Below are positions 52,472 through 60,403 of a stretch of 64,000 nucleotides of DNA, piece by piece. The DNA is from Actinospineispora acaciae DSM 45401 (lineage in GTDB: Bacteria > Actinomycetota > Actinomycetes > Mycobacteriales > Pseudonocardiaceae): positions 248,001 through 312,000 of the forward strand of contig NZ_JIAI01000004.1 in assembly GCF_000620785.1 (NCBI RefSeq), in the 5' to 3' direction. The notes below the pieces were generated by a model. The model ran no database searches and was not told where the DNA came from. It worked only from the letters and a program-made list of their open reading frames with translations. A program made the translations under genes and the position numbers. Numbering within the stretch: position 1 is the first letter of the stretch; the number at the start of each line of letters is the position of its first letter.

Positions 52472-52484
52472 TAGGTTCTGCCTA
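52472..52484. promoter_or_regulatory. LysR box 1 (T-N11-A)
   Basis: TAGG-TTCTG-CCTA is a dyad with T-N11-A spacing in the 116-base gap between the transporter and LysR genes. An overlapping dyad CTACC-CGACC-GGTAG lies at 52460-52474. The same half-sites occur at 53463-53475 before the dehydrogenase gene. Confidence 0.6.
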
Positions 52485-52503
52485 TGAGTACAGGTGGATC
52501 GTG

Positions 52504-53415
52504 ATGGACGCGCGCCAGCTCGAGTACTTCCTGGCGATCGTCGAGCACGACGGTTTCGGTCGCGCCGCGCGCACGCTGCACATCGCCCAGCCGTCGCTGT
52601 CCCAGGCCATCGCCGGCCTGGAGCGCGAGCTCGGCGTCCGGCTGTTCCACCGCATCGGCCGGGGCGTGGTGCTCAGCGACGCCGGCGCCGAGCTGATCGA
52701 CCCGGCCCGCCAGGTGCTGCGCGACCTGCGCACGGCCCGGTCCACCATGGAGTCGCTGAAGGGCCTGCGGCGCGGGCGCGTCGAGCTGGTCACCATGCCC
52801 ACCCCGGGCATCGAGCCGCTGGGCGCCCTGACCCGCGCCTTCACCCACCGCCACCCGGGCATGACGGTCAGCGCCGGGGCGGCGTTCACCGCGGACGAGG
52901 TGGTGGAGAAGGTTCGCCAGGGCGCCTGCGAGCTCGGCCTGGTCGGGGCCCCCGGGCCGCTGCGCGCGCCGGGCCTGGACGTGCTGCCGCTGGAGGACCA
53001 GGCGTTCGTCCTGGTCGGGCGGCCCGGGCCGGAGTTCCCCGACGGCGACCCGGTGCCCCGCGCGGCGCTGGCCGGGTCCCGGATGATCGTCTCCCCCGCC
53101 GGCAGCCTGATGCGCCAGGTCGTGGACGACATCCGGGCCGACGGCGCCGACCTGCACATCGTCGCCGAGGTGGCCCACCGCACCTCGATCCTGCCGCTGG
53201 TCATGCAGGGCGTCGGCCTGGCCGTGCTGCCTTCGGCGTGGGTGTCGCTGGCCCGCCGCGCCGGCGCGCGCGCCGTGCGCATCGACCCCCCGGCCCACCT
53301 GGACGTCGCACTGCTCAGCCGCTCCGCCCCGCTCACCCCCGCCGCCAGGGCGTTCCTCGCCACCGCCCGCGCCTACACCCCCGCCGACCACCTGTCCGAA
53401 CCCGTGAGTGGCTAG
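52504..53415 (+). CDS. LysR family transcriptional regulator
   Basis: A 303-residue regulator (ATG 52504; GTG 52501 adds one residue). The winged helix is at residues 1-60 (LEYFLAIVEHDGFGRAARTL, QPSLSQAIAGLERELG) and the effector domain at 90-295. It is divergent from the MatC-like transporter and followed by the dehydrogenase gene. Matching T-N11-A dyads stand before both, so it likely controls the whole set in response to the dicarboxylate. The final residues EPVSG are encoded by the left arm of the third dispersed hairpin. Confidence 0.93.
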   Translation: MDARQLEYFLAIVEHDGFGRAARTLHIAQPSLSQAIAGLERELGVRLFHRIGRGVVLSDAGAELIDPARQVLRDLRTARSTMESLKGLRRGRVELVTMPTPGIEPLGALTRAFTHRHPGMTVSAGAAFTADEVVEKVRQGACELGLVGAPGPLRAPGLDVLPLEDQAFVLVGRPGPEFPDGDPVPRAALAGSRMIVSPAGSLMRQVVDDIRADGADLHIVAEVAHRTSILPLVMQGVGLAVLPSAWVSLARRAGARAVRIDPPAHLDVALLSRSAPLTPAARAFLATARAYTPADHLSEPVSG

Positions 53416-53445
53416 GGGCGTCATAGCACCCCTAGCCACTCACGG
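53402..53445. repeat. dispersed hairpin element, copy 3 (likely terminator)
   Basis: A 17-bp perfect stem (53402-53418 and 53429-53445) of the same core as copies 1 and 2 closes a 10-base centre CGTCATAGCA. The stem includes the LysR stop codon TAG (53413-53415). The downstream flank CTTTGAACAGG has partly diverged. Confidence 0.85.
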
Positions 53446-53462
53446 CCTTTGAACAGGCTACA

Positions 53463-53475
53463 TAGGAAACACCTA
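53463..53475. promoter_or_regulatory. LysR box 2 (T-N11-A)
   Basis: TAGG-AAACA-CCTA, extended by A and T to a 15-base dyad (53462-53476), lies 89 bases before the dehydrogenase start. It has the same TAGG-N5-CCTA frame as the box at 52472-52484, which supports joint control by the LysR protein. Confidence 0.62.
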
Positions 53476-53564
53476 TCAAAAGCATCGGCAGCGCATCTTG
53501 GACGCGCGGCGCCGCCGAGGGCTTCACTCGTGTCACCGCACCCCCAGGCCAAGGAGCCACGCCG

Positions 53565-54650
53565 ATGTCAGCACCGCCCGCGCCGCGCACGTTCAGGATC
53601 GCCGCCATCCCCGCCGACGGCGTGGGCATCGAGGTGGTCGCCGCCGGGCGGGCGGTGCTCGACGCGCTCGCCGCCGGCTCGGACGGCGCGTTCGCGTTCG
53701 ACTGGACCGAGCTGCCGTGGGGATGCGGCTACTACGAGCGGACCGGCCGGATGATGGACGAGGACGGCCTGGAGGTCCTGCGGGGGTTCGACGCGCTGTA
53801 CTTCGGCGCCGTGGGGTGGCCGTCGGTCCCCGACCACGTGAGCCTCTGGGGGCTTCGGCTGAAGATCTGCCAGGGCTTCGACCAGTGGGCCAACGTCCGG
53901 CCGGTCCGGTTCCACCCGGGCGTCGAGTCCCCGCTGCGCAGGGCCGACGAGCACCCGCTGGACTGGGTGGTCGTCCGGGAGAACAGCGAGGGCGAGTACG
54001 CGGGCCTGGGCGGGCGCAACCTCTCCGCCCGGGGCCCCGGCAACGAGGTGGCCCTGCAGACCGCCCTGTTCACCGAGCGCGGCTGCGAACGGATCATGCG
54101 CTTCGCCTTCGACCTGGCCCGCACCCGCGCGGTCAAAAAGGTCTCCAGCGTCACCAAGAGCAACGCCCAGCAGTACGGCATGGTGCTGTGGGACGAGACG
54201 TTCGAGCGGGTCGCCCGGGACTACCCGGACGTGACGACCGAGAGCGTGCTGGTCGACGCCATGGCCGCCAAGTTCGTGCTCAGGCCCGAGGACCTGTCGG
54301 TGGTCGTCGCGTCGAACCTCAACGCCGACATCCTCTCCGACCTCGGCTCCGCCCTCGCCGGCAGCCTGGGCCTGGCCGCCAGCGCCAACCTCAACCCCGA
54401 GCGCCGCTTCCCCTCGATGTTCGAGCCCGTCCACGGGTCCGCGCCGGACATCGCCGGCCGGGGCGTCGCCAACCCGATCGGGGCCATCAGCAGCGCCGCG
54501 ATGATGCTCGACCACCTCGGCCTGCCCGACCAGGCCGCACGCGTGCGCGCCGCCATCGAGGCCACCACCGGCGCGGGCGTGCTCACCGGCGACATCGGCG
54601 GCAAGGCGACCACCGACGAGGTCGTCGCCGCCGTCATCGAGAACCTCTGA
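53565..54650 (+). CDS. tartrate/D-malate dehydrogenase (TtuC-like)
   Basis: A 361-residue member of the isocitrate/isopropylmalate dehydrogenase family. Signature parts are GDGVG-like ADGVGIEVV, WGLRLKICQGFDQWANVRPVR split by the substrate loop, SVTKSNAQ, NLNADILSDLGSAL and FEPVHGSAPDIAG. The ADGVGIEVV and KICQGFDQ versions are those of tartrate/D-malate dehydrogenases. It oxidises the imported hydroxyacid with NAD+. AAGGAG (53550-53555) precedes the ATG. A LysR box lies upstream. Confidence 0.9.
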   Translation: MSAPPAPRTFRIAAIPADGVGIEVVAAGRAVLDALAAGSDGAFAFDWTELPWGCGYYERTGRMMDEDGLEVLRGFDALYFGAVGWPSVPDHVSLWGLRLKICQGFDQWANVRPVRFHPGVESPLRRADEHPLDWVVVRENSEGEYAGLGGRNLSARGPGNEVALQTALFTERGCERIMRFAFDLARTRAVKKVSSVTKSNAQQYGMVLWDETFERVARDYPDVTTESVLVDAMAAKFVLRPEDLSVVVASNLNADILSDLGSALAGSLGLAASANLNPERRFPSMFEPVHGSAPDIAGRGVANPIGAISSAAMMLDHLGLPDQAARVRAAIEATTGAGVLTGDIGGKATTDEVVAAVIENL

Positions 54651-54661
54651 CCCCGGGTTGG

Positions 54662-56227
54662 TCAGTATTTCCACGTGGTGTCGGTGCTGCGGTACTGCTC
54701 GACGGGGATGGTGTCGAGGCCGGGCCGCATCCGCTCGGTGTAGAGGTAGCCATGGAGGTGATCGACCTCGTGTGCCACCAGGCGGGCGACGCCGCGTTCA
54801 AATCGGGTGATCTTCGTGGCACCGTCGACAGTGGTGTGTTTGACGTCGATGACGTGGGCACGAGGAACCTGGCCCCGTACGTCGAAGAAGGAAAGACAGC
54901 CTTCGTACTGTTCGTCGACTTCGCCGGCCTCTTCGATGATGGTCGGGTTGAACAGGGTGATCGCTTCGCCGTCGGGTGTCCGCACGATCGCGGCGGCTCG
55001 GTCGATGCCGATCTGGGGCGCGGCGAGGCCCATGCCTTTGCCGAAGGTGTGCGCCTTGGCGATGCGTTGGCCCACCGAGTTGAGCGCGGTGGCGACGCGG
55101 CGCGCGTCCTCGGCCTCCGCCGGCAGGTCAAACAGGCGCGCGACCCGCTGAAGTGCGGGATCGCCAGCTTGCACGATGCCCAGGGCCACCATCACCTCGC
55201 TCGGCCGCGGTGACGGCCCGGCCGAGGTGTCGGCGCGGCCGCGGAAGTCCCACTCAAGACGGTAGCGGGCATGCAGCGGCGGATCTTCGCATGACCAGGA
55301 GAACACATGCCTCCGGCCATTTTCCTCAACGGCTTCGGCACGCGTAATGGCGGTGGCGAACGGCATTGGCTGGGCGGTCATCGACATATGCAGGCCCCAC
55401 GCCGAGGTAACGAGCTCGGCGGGGAAGTTCAGGCACACGGACAAGGTTCGCGTGGGCAGTCGGACCGCCCGCTGATACCAGTTTCCCCAGTGTTCCTCTC
55501 GTACCGTGTACTCGTACTCGATCCAGCACGTTTCGTTGGGATAAAGCGGGAAGTGGCTGTGCTCGCCGGAGAAGAGCAGCCACACTTCTTTGAACGCGGC
55601 CCGGTCGTGGTGGGCGGTCCAGTCCATCGGGTTGGTACGGCCCTGCCCGTGCCACGCGCGCAGCCCGATCTCATCCCAAGTAAGCGGGTTGTCGCTGTAG
55701 AGCTGGTTGGACCGTTGCGGATCGCCTGGAAACCTGTCGACCGAGATCCGGATGAGGTAGCGGGTGATCGGGTCGCTCCCGCGGTTGACCAGGCGTCGGC
55801 GCTGGGTCAGCCGATAGATGCCGGCGTCGTAGCGCAGGGTCGCGTCGTCGTGATCAACCACGAGCCCGTGCCCCGTACCGGGCTGCTCGGTCGACTCGGG
55901 TGGCAGCGCGGGGCGGGCGCGAGCGGGTCGATGTGCCTCGAAGTCCCGGAAGGCGGCCCGCAGGGCGCCACCGGCTCGCAGTGCGGCCTCGGCGTGCGCC
56001 GCGAAAGCCTCGGACGGCCGCTCCGCTCCCGATTCCACTTTGGACACGTAGGAGCGGTCGTAGCCCATCGCCTTGGCCAGGCTCATGCGGGAGTGACCGC
56101 GGACGTCTCGCCAGCGGCGCAGCTCGACGGCGAAGGCGTTCACCTCACCGGCCGCGCCCTGCCCGGTCGTAACGTCGGTGTCGGTCGCACGCTGCACTGC
56201 GGACCTCCCGGAGCCGTGAGTGGGCAT
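54662..56227 (-). CDS. XRE regulator fused to a peptide deformylase domain
   Basis: A 521-residue protein. An XRE helix-turn-helix (residues 30-85, SLAKAMGYDRSYVSKVESG) is followed by a beta-rich middle domain (about 110-340) and then a complete peptide deformylase: motif 1 GMGLAAPQIG near 399, motif 2 EGCLS near 440 with the metal Cys, and motif 3 HEVDH near 485. The active-site residues are intact, so it probably removes N-formyl groups or binds formyl peptides. It is divergent from two tiny ORFs and an RRE-ThiF gene. A regulator whose sensor is a deformylase, or a dedicated deformylase for a peptide product, are the two readings. Base composition is less GC-rich than most of the window. 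Confidence 0.88.
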   Translation of the reverse strand: MPTHGSGRSAVQRATDTDVTTGQGAAGEVNAFAVELRRWRDVRGHSRMSLAKAMGYDRSYVSKVESGAERPSEAFAAHAEAALRAGGALRAAFRDFEAHRPARARPALPPESTEQPGTGHGLVVDHDDATLRYDAGIYRLTQRRRLVNRGSDPITRYLIRISVDRFPGDPQRSNQLYSDNPLTWDEIGLRAWHGQGRTNPMDWTAHHDRAAFKEVWLLFSGEHSHFPLYPNETCWIEYEYTVREEHWGNWYQRAVRLPTRTLSVCLNFPAELVTSAWGLHMSMTAQPMPFATAITRAEAVEENGRRHVFSWSCEDPPLHARYRLEWDFRGRADTSAGPSPRPSEVMVALGIVQAGDPALQRVARLFDLPAEAEDARRVATALNSVGQRIAKAHTFGKGMGLAAPQIGIDRAAAIVRTPDGEAITLFNPTIIEEAGEVDEQYEGCLSFFDVRGQVPRAHVIDVKHTTVDGATKITRFERGVARLVAHEVDHLHGYLYTERMRPGLDTIPVEQYRSTDTTWKY

Positions 56228-56502
56228 GAACGCACCGTGAGCACGATCTCAGTCTAGAGACACACGGGCAGGTTGCGGTGTCCTCGATCTCCAACACACC
56301 GAGACGATGAATTACCGGGGCCGGCCCCAGTCGCCGAGGACCCGGCCCGATCGCGGGCCGGCCTCGGGTGACTCCGGAACTTTCCAGTTGATCCCAGAAC
56401 TGCTGGGGGAGTCGCACAGTTGCCCGCACTCTGTGAACGCAGCGCGGCGGGCGGGCGCATCTCCCACCCGACGCCAGGTTGTCCGGCGAAGGAGGCGCAG
56501 TA
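56228..56502. promoter_or_regulatory. divergent intergenic region upstream of the small ORFs
   Basis: This 275-base gap separates the XRE-deformylase start from the first small ORF. It ends with a strong ribosome binding site AAGGAGG (56489-56495). An inverted GGCCGGCCCC-type GC-rich stretch lies near 56320-56360. I see no clear promoter boxes and no additional gene. Confidence 0.4.
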
Positions 56503-56634
56503 ATGAACGAGTTGGTGTTTCACCCTTCGTCACCTGGCGAAGACATTCAGACGCAGAGCTGTCTGGGGTCGGCGCGCCTGCGCGGAAACGGGCGCACGTG
56601 GGAGGAGGTGGACAGTGATGATCGAGTTGGTTGA
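56503..56634 (+). CDS. small ORF 1, 43 residues, possible RiPP-locus peptide
   Basis: ATG 56503 follows AAGGAGG by 7 bases, an excellent start. The product begins MNELVFHPSSPGEDIQ and has one Cys (SCLGSARL) and an acidic end (WEEVDSDDRVG). Its 3' end overlaps the second small ORF in another frame, so translation of the two is coupled. It precedes an RRE-ThiF enzyme. It could be a precursor or only a translation-coupling leader. No homolog is known to me. Confidence 0.55.
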   Translation: MNELVFHPSSPGEDIQTQSCLGSARLRGNGRTWEEVDSDDRVG

Positions 56635-56680
56635 GGTCGTCGAGATGGAGCGGAAAATGACCTTCAGCAGCGGCACCTGA
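56618..56680 (+). CDS. small ORF 2, 20 residues, candidate precursor peptide
   Basis: ATG 56618 (or GTG 56615, one residue longer) follows a perfect GGAGGAGG (56601-56608). The peptide has an acidic hydrophobic first half (MIELVEVVEME) and a small Ser/Thr/Gly end (KMTFSSGT), the usual split of leader and core in short RiPP precursors. Its stop TGA lies 2 bases before the ATG of the RRE-ThiF gene, so the two are translationally coupled. A role as substrate of that enzyme is inferred. It does not end in Asn as MccA peptides do. Confidence 0.55.
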   Translation: MIELVEVVEMERKMTFSSGT

Positions 56681-56682
56681 TC

Positions 56683-57810
56683 ATGAAGAGAGACCCAATG
56701 TGGCGTCCACGCGTCAAGCCTGAGCACCGGCCCGTCCGGCACGGCACCGACCGGGTCCGGATCGGCGGCATCGTGCCGGGTATCGCCGCCGATATCCGGG
56801 ATCCGGACGGGTGGGTGTGGGCATTGCTGGGACTGCTCGATGGGTCTCGGGTGGTGGACCAGGTCGTCGCCGATCTGGTCCACCGCTTCCCGACCCATCC
56901 TGCCGATGAGGTGCGTGAGGCGATCGTGGATCTGGATCGTGCGGGGTACCTGGAAGATGCCGCCGAGCCGGCGCCGACCGGGCTGAGTGCGGCGGAGCTG
57001 CTGCGTTATGAGCGTGGACTGGGGATGTGGCGGTGGATGGACCGGGCAGCGTGGTCCTCGAGTTGGAAGACGCAGTTGTTGCTGCGACGGTCACGGGTCG
57101 TGGTAATCGGTATCGGCGGGGTGGGCTGCACCGCCGCCCTGGATCTGGTGGCGTCGGGGATCGGGCGTCTGCATTGTGTGGAGCCGGATGTGGTGGAGCT
57201 GTCCAATTTGAATCGACAGATCCTCTTTACCGAGGGTGATCTGGGCCGGCCCAAGGTGCAGGCGGCGGTGCAACGGCTCAAGGAATACAACTCCGACATC
57301 CATATCACCGGTGAGCAGCACAGGGTCGACGGACCGGCGGCGATACGGGAACTGGCGGCAAGCTCCGATGTGCTCCTGCTGGCGGCCGATGAACCCCAGC
57401 ACATTCGGTCCTGGGCCAACCAGGCGTGCTGGGCGACCGGGACAGCGTGGGTACACGGCGGCTACCACGGGCCGTTGGTCAATATCGGCGTGTACCGGCC
57501 GAGCGTCGGCGGGCCGTGCTACGACTGCGCCTACGCGGCGGAACGGGAACACATCGCCGCCCAACCGAAACGTACGTTCTGGACGGCGGATACCTCGCCG
57601 CCGCATGCGGCCAGCGCCGTGTCGGCCGGGATCGCGGGGCATCTGGCCGCGCACGCCGTGATGAGCCTGATCACCGGGGTTCCGGCATTGCGGGTCAACA
57701 GGCAGTTCGGCGTCAGCCTGGTCACGCTCCAGGACTGCTACGCACTCGGCCCGGACGCACCCCACCCGGGCTGCCCGACATGTGGCCCACATCGGGCTCG
57801 GCACCGGTGA
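56683..57810 (+). CDS. ThiF/E1-like adenylating enzyme with N-terminal RRE domain
   Basis: A 375-residue protein. Residues 22-92 form a PqqD-like winged helix (RIGGIVPGIAADIRDPDGWV ... VDLDRAGYLED), the RiPP recognition element. Residues 120-375 form a ThiF/MoeB/MccB-type domain: P-loop GIGGVG (143-148), Arg finger SNLNRQ (Arg178), the acidic LLAADEP segment near 232, and a zinc site Cys279/Cys282 and Cys364/Cys367. RRE-ThiF proteins include MccB (microcin C7) and PaaA (pantocin A), which activate a short peptide with ATP. No YcaO gene is nearby, so it is unlikely to be an azoline cyclodehydratase partner. It is coupled to small ORF 2. Confidence 0.87.
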   Translation: MKRDPMWRPRVKPEHRPVRHGTDRVRIGGIVPGIAADIRDPDGWVWALLGLLDGSRVVDQVVADLVHRFPTHPADEVREAIVDLDRAGYLEDAAEPAPTGLSAAELLRYERGLGMWRWMDRAAWSSSWKTQLLLRRSRVVVIGIGGVGCTAALDLVASGIGRLHCVEPDVVELSNLNRQILFTEGDLGRPKVQAAVQRLKEYNSDIHITGEQHRVDGPAAIRELAASSDVLLLAADEPQHIRSWANQACWATGTAWVHGGYHGPLVNIGVYRPSVGGPCYDCAYAAEREHIAAQPKRTFWTADTSPPHAASAVSAGIAGHLAAHAVMSLITGVPALRVNRQFGVSLVTLQDCYALGPDAPHPGCPTCGPHRARHR

Positions 57811-57916
57811 TGGTCCTCGCCGATGATGTGTCAATATCCACTGGCGCATCACGTCAGAATGGAGATCCCGGGGGTCGTCGAGGGGAACCGGGATATCGCG
57901 GTACGGAGCATGGAGC

Positions 57917-60250
57917 ATGGATGAGCTGGAATGGGATGAGCTGAGCACGGTCGGCACGCTTGCCGATTTCGCCGCGTGCCTGCGTCGGCTGGTGCGAGAC
58001 GCCGAAGGCCACGCCGGCCGGGCCATCGGCCGCGCGGGGCTGGCCAAGCGGATCGGGGTCTCGCTGAGCAGCCTCTATGCGTATCTCAACGGCACCACCC
58101 TGATTTCTGACGGCGCGCTGGCCAACCTGGTGCTCGAACTGAAGGTGAATGAGAGGGACGCGCGGCGTGCGCGCCAGGTCCGCAATAACCTGGCCGAACC
58201 GCACCCCGGCGTGGTGACCGTGCCGCAGGCGCTACCGCTGGACATCGCATCGTTCACCGGCCGGCTAGGGCATCTCGCCGAGCTGGATCGGCTGCTCGGC
58301 GCCACCCGCAAGAACGCCACCGTGGTGATCTCGGCGGTGTGCGGCATCGGTGGCATCGGCAAGACCGCGCTCGCCGTGCACTGGGCACACCGTCGCCGCG
58401 CGCGTTTCCCCGGCGGTTGCCTGTACCTCGACCTGCAGGGCTTCCACCCGGAGACGCCCCTGCCACCCGCCGGCGCGCTGGCGGCGTTGCTGCGCCGGCT
58501 CGGCGTCCCGGGCAACAGCATCCCGTACGGCCTTGACGAGCGGATCCAGCTCTACCAAACCTTGCTGGCCGGCAAGCGGACGATGATCGTGCTCGACAAC
58601 GCATACTCCACCGAACAGGTCCGACCGCTGCTCCCGCCGGGCACCTCGGAGTGCTTCGTGGTGATCACCAGCCGGGATCGGCTCACCGGCCTCGTCACCA
58701 CCCACGGCGCGCATCCGCTGCCGGTGGATGTGCTGTCCGAGGACGAGGCGCGGGCACTCCTGGAAGCCCGCATCGGCACTCGGCGCATGGCCGAGGACCC
58801 CGACGCGGTCGCCACGGTTCTCGCCGCATGTGGTGGGCTGCCGTTGGCGCTGAACATTGTCGCCAGCCGAGTGCAGATCAAAATTGACATGTCGCTGACG
58901 GAGTTGGCCGCCGAGCTACGCGACAAGATGACACGGTTGAGCGTGCTGGACGACAAAGACCCCGCCGCCAGCCTTCCCGCTGTGCTGTCCTGGTCGCTGC
59001 GCGCGCTGAGCGGTGAGCAGATTGGCGTGTTTGGGATGCTTGGAATCGCGCCCGGTCCCGACATCAGTGTTGCCGCCGCGTCCAGTCTCATCGGAATGCC
59101 CATTGTCGATACCCGCAGGGCGCTGGATGCGCTGGAGGAGCTCAGCCTCCTGCGAAGGAACCCCGGCGGCCGATACCGGATGCACGGCCTGGTCCGCATC
59201 TATGCCCGCGAGCTCGCGACCCGCAAGCTGACCGATGCCCAGCGGAAGGAAGCCCTACGCCGGGTAATCGACTTCTACCTCCACACCGCCTATGCCGGCG
59301 ACCGTCTTCTCGATCCCAGCGCGGCGCTCATCAAACTTGCCCCGCCGGCTCCCCGTACAACTCATCCCGAGTTCTTTGAGGGACCCCAAGAGGCACTGCA
59401 GTGGTTCGAGTCCGAGTACTCCTGCCTCGCGGCCAGCCAAAAAATCGCACTCACGGAACACTGGAACGACCACACATGGCAACTTGCGTGGGCAATGGAG
59501 ACCTTTCAGGAGATGCACGGACACTTTGAGGATCGAATCAGCGCCTGGCAAGCTGGCCTGGCCGGTGCCCACTGTACGACAAATCCTGTCGCGCATATCC
59601 GAGCCCACTGGCGCATTGGCGACGCCTACCGCTGGGAGCGCCCGGTCCCGGACGCCCTTGTTCACCTCAGTCATGCACTCAGGCTGGCCGAAGAGGCCGG
59701 CGACACCGTCGACCAGGCGCACATCTACCGGACTCTCGGTCAGCTGCGGGCCGATCGAGGAGAATATCGACAAGCCGTGACATATGCGATCCGATCCGCC
59801 CGGCTCTATCGAGACACGGGAATGTCGGTGTTGAAGGCGGTTGCATTAAATCATGCAGGCTGGGCGCTCGCGAACTTGGATCACCTCTCCCTGGCCCGAG
59901 CACTCTGCAGGGCCTCTCTCAACCTGCTGGGCGGCAACCCGGACCGCGCACGGGAAGCGAGCACATTGCACAGTCTCGGCTACATTTCTCATCATATCGG
60001 CGACTACGCCGAAGCGGTGTCCTTCTATCAGAAGGCCGTCGACATCAGGAACGATCTTGGTTACCGATACCTTCAAGCCGGTTCACTCGATGAGCTCGGC
60101 CACACCCACATGGCTCTCGACCAGCTCGATCGGGCTTGTGCCATCTGGACGCAGGCACTGAAGATCTATCGAGAACTGCAACGTGACGACAGGGCGGAAC
60201 AGGTCCAACAGCAGTTGGGCACGCTTGGCCTACGAAAAGGATCAACGTAG
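57917..60250 (+). CDS. XRE-NB-ARC-TPR STAND protein
   Basis: A 777-residue protein. An N-terminal XRE-like helix-turn-helix (residues 14-75, GLAKRIGVSLSSLYAYLNG) is followed by an NB-ARC ATPase with P-loop GIGGIGKTALA near 145, Walker B MIVLDNA near 220 and GLPLALN, then a winged helix and TPR repeats (about 560-770). STAND proteins of this kind act as transcription activators of secondary metabolism or as defence sensors. The HTH favours a regulator of the adjacent RRE-ThiF locus. Composition is less GC-rich than core genes. Confidence 0.87.
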   Translation: MDELEWDELSTVGTLADFAACLRRLVRDAEGHAGRAIGRAGLAKRIGVSLSSLYAYLNGTTLISDGALANLVLELKVNERDARRARQVRNNLAEPHPGVVTVPQALPLDIASFTGRLGHLAELDRLLGATRKNATVVISAVCGIGGIGKTALAVHWAHRRRARFPGGCLYLDLQGFHPETPLPPAGALAALLRRLGVPGNSIPYGLDERIQLYQTLLAGKRTMIVLDNAYSTEQVRPLLPPGTSECFVVITSRDRLTGLVTTHGAHPLPVDVLSEDEARALLEARIGTRRMAEDPDAVATVLAACGGLPLALNIVASRVQIKIDMSLTELAAELRDKMTRLSVLDDKDPAASLPAVLSWSLRALSGEQIGVFGMLGIAPGPDISVAAASSLIGMPIVDTRRALDALEELSLLRRNPGGRYRMHGLVRIYARELATRKLTDAQRKEALRRVIDFYLHTAYAGDRLLDPSAALIKLAPPAPRTTHPEFFEGPQEALQWFESEYSCLAASQKIALTEHWNDHTWQLAWAMETFQEMHGHFEDRISAWQAGLAGAHCTTNPVAHIRAHWRIGDAYRWERPVPDALVHLSHALRLAEEAGDTVDQAHIYRTLGQLRADRGEYRQAVTYAIRSARLYRDTGMSVLKAVALNHAGWALANLDHLSLARALCRASLNLLGGNPDRAREASTLHSLGYISHHIGDYAEAVSFYQKAVDIRNDLGYRYLQAGSLDELGHTHMALDQLDRACAIWTQALKIYRELQRDDRAEQVQQQLGTLGLRKGST

Positions 60251-60403
60251 TACTCGCCACCCGCCGCCGCCCCGCCCGGTGGTAGGCGCTCCACGCCCCG
60301 GTCGAGTCGTCCAGCGGCAACGACCGTGCGTCGATTCCAACCGTTCGCCGGATATTGAGTAATCGACTCGTTACCGTAGGTTCCACATGATTGAGGGCCG
60401 ACG

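Noticed and set aside
56683..57810. The ThiF protein as a TOMM/azoline cyclodehydratase partner
   Set aside because: No YcaO gene, dehydrogenase or Cys/Ser/Thr-rich long precursor is present in the neighbourhood. A stand-alone RRE-ThiF of MccB/PaaA type is more consistent.
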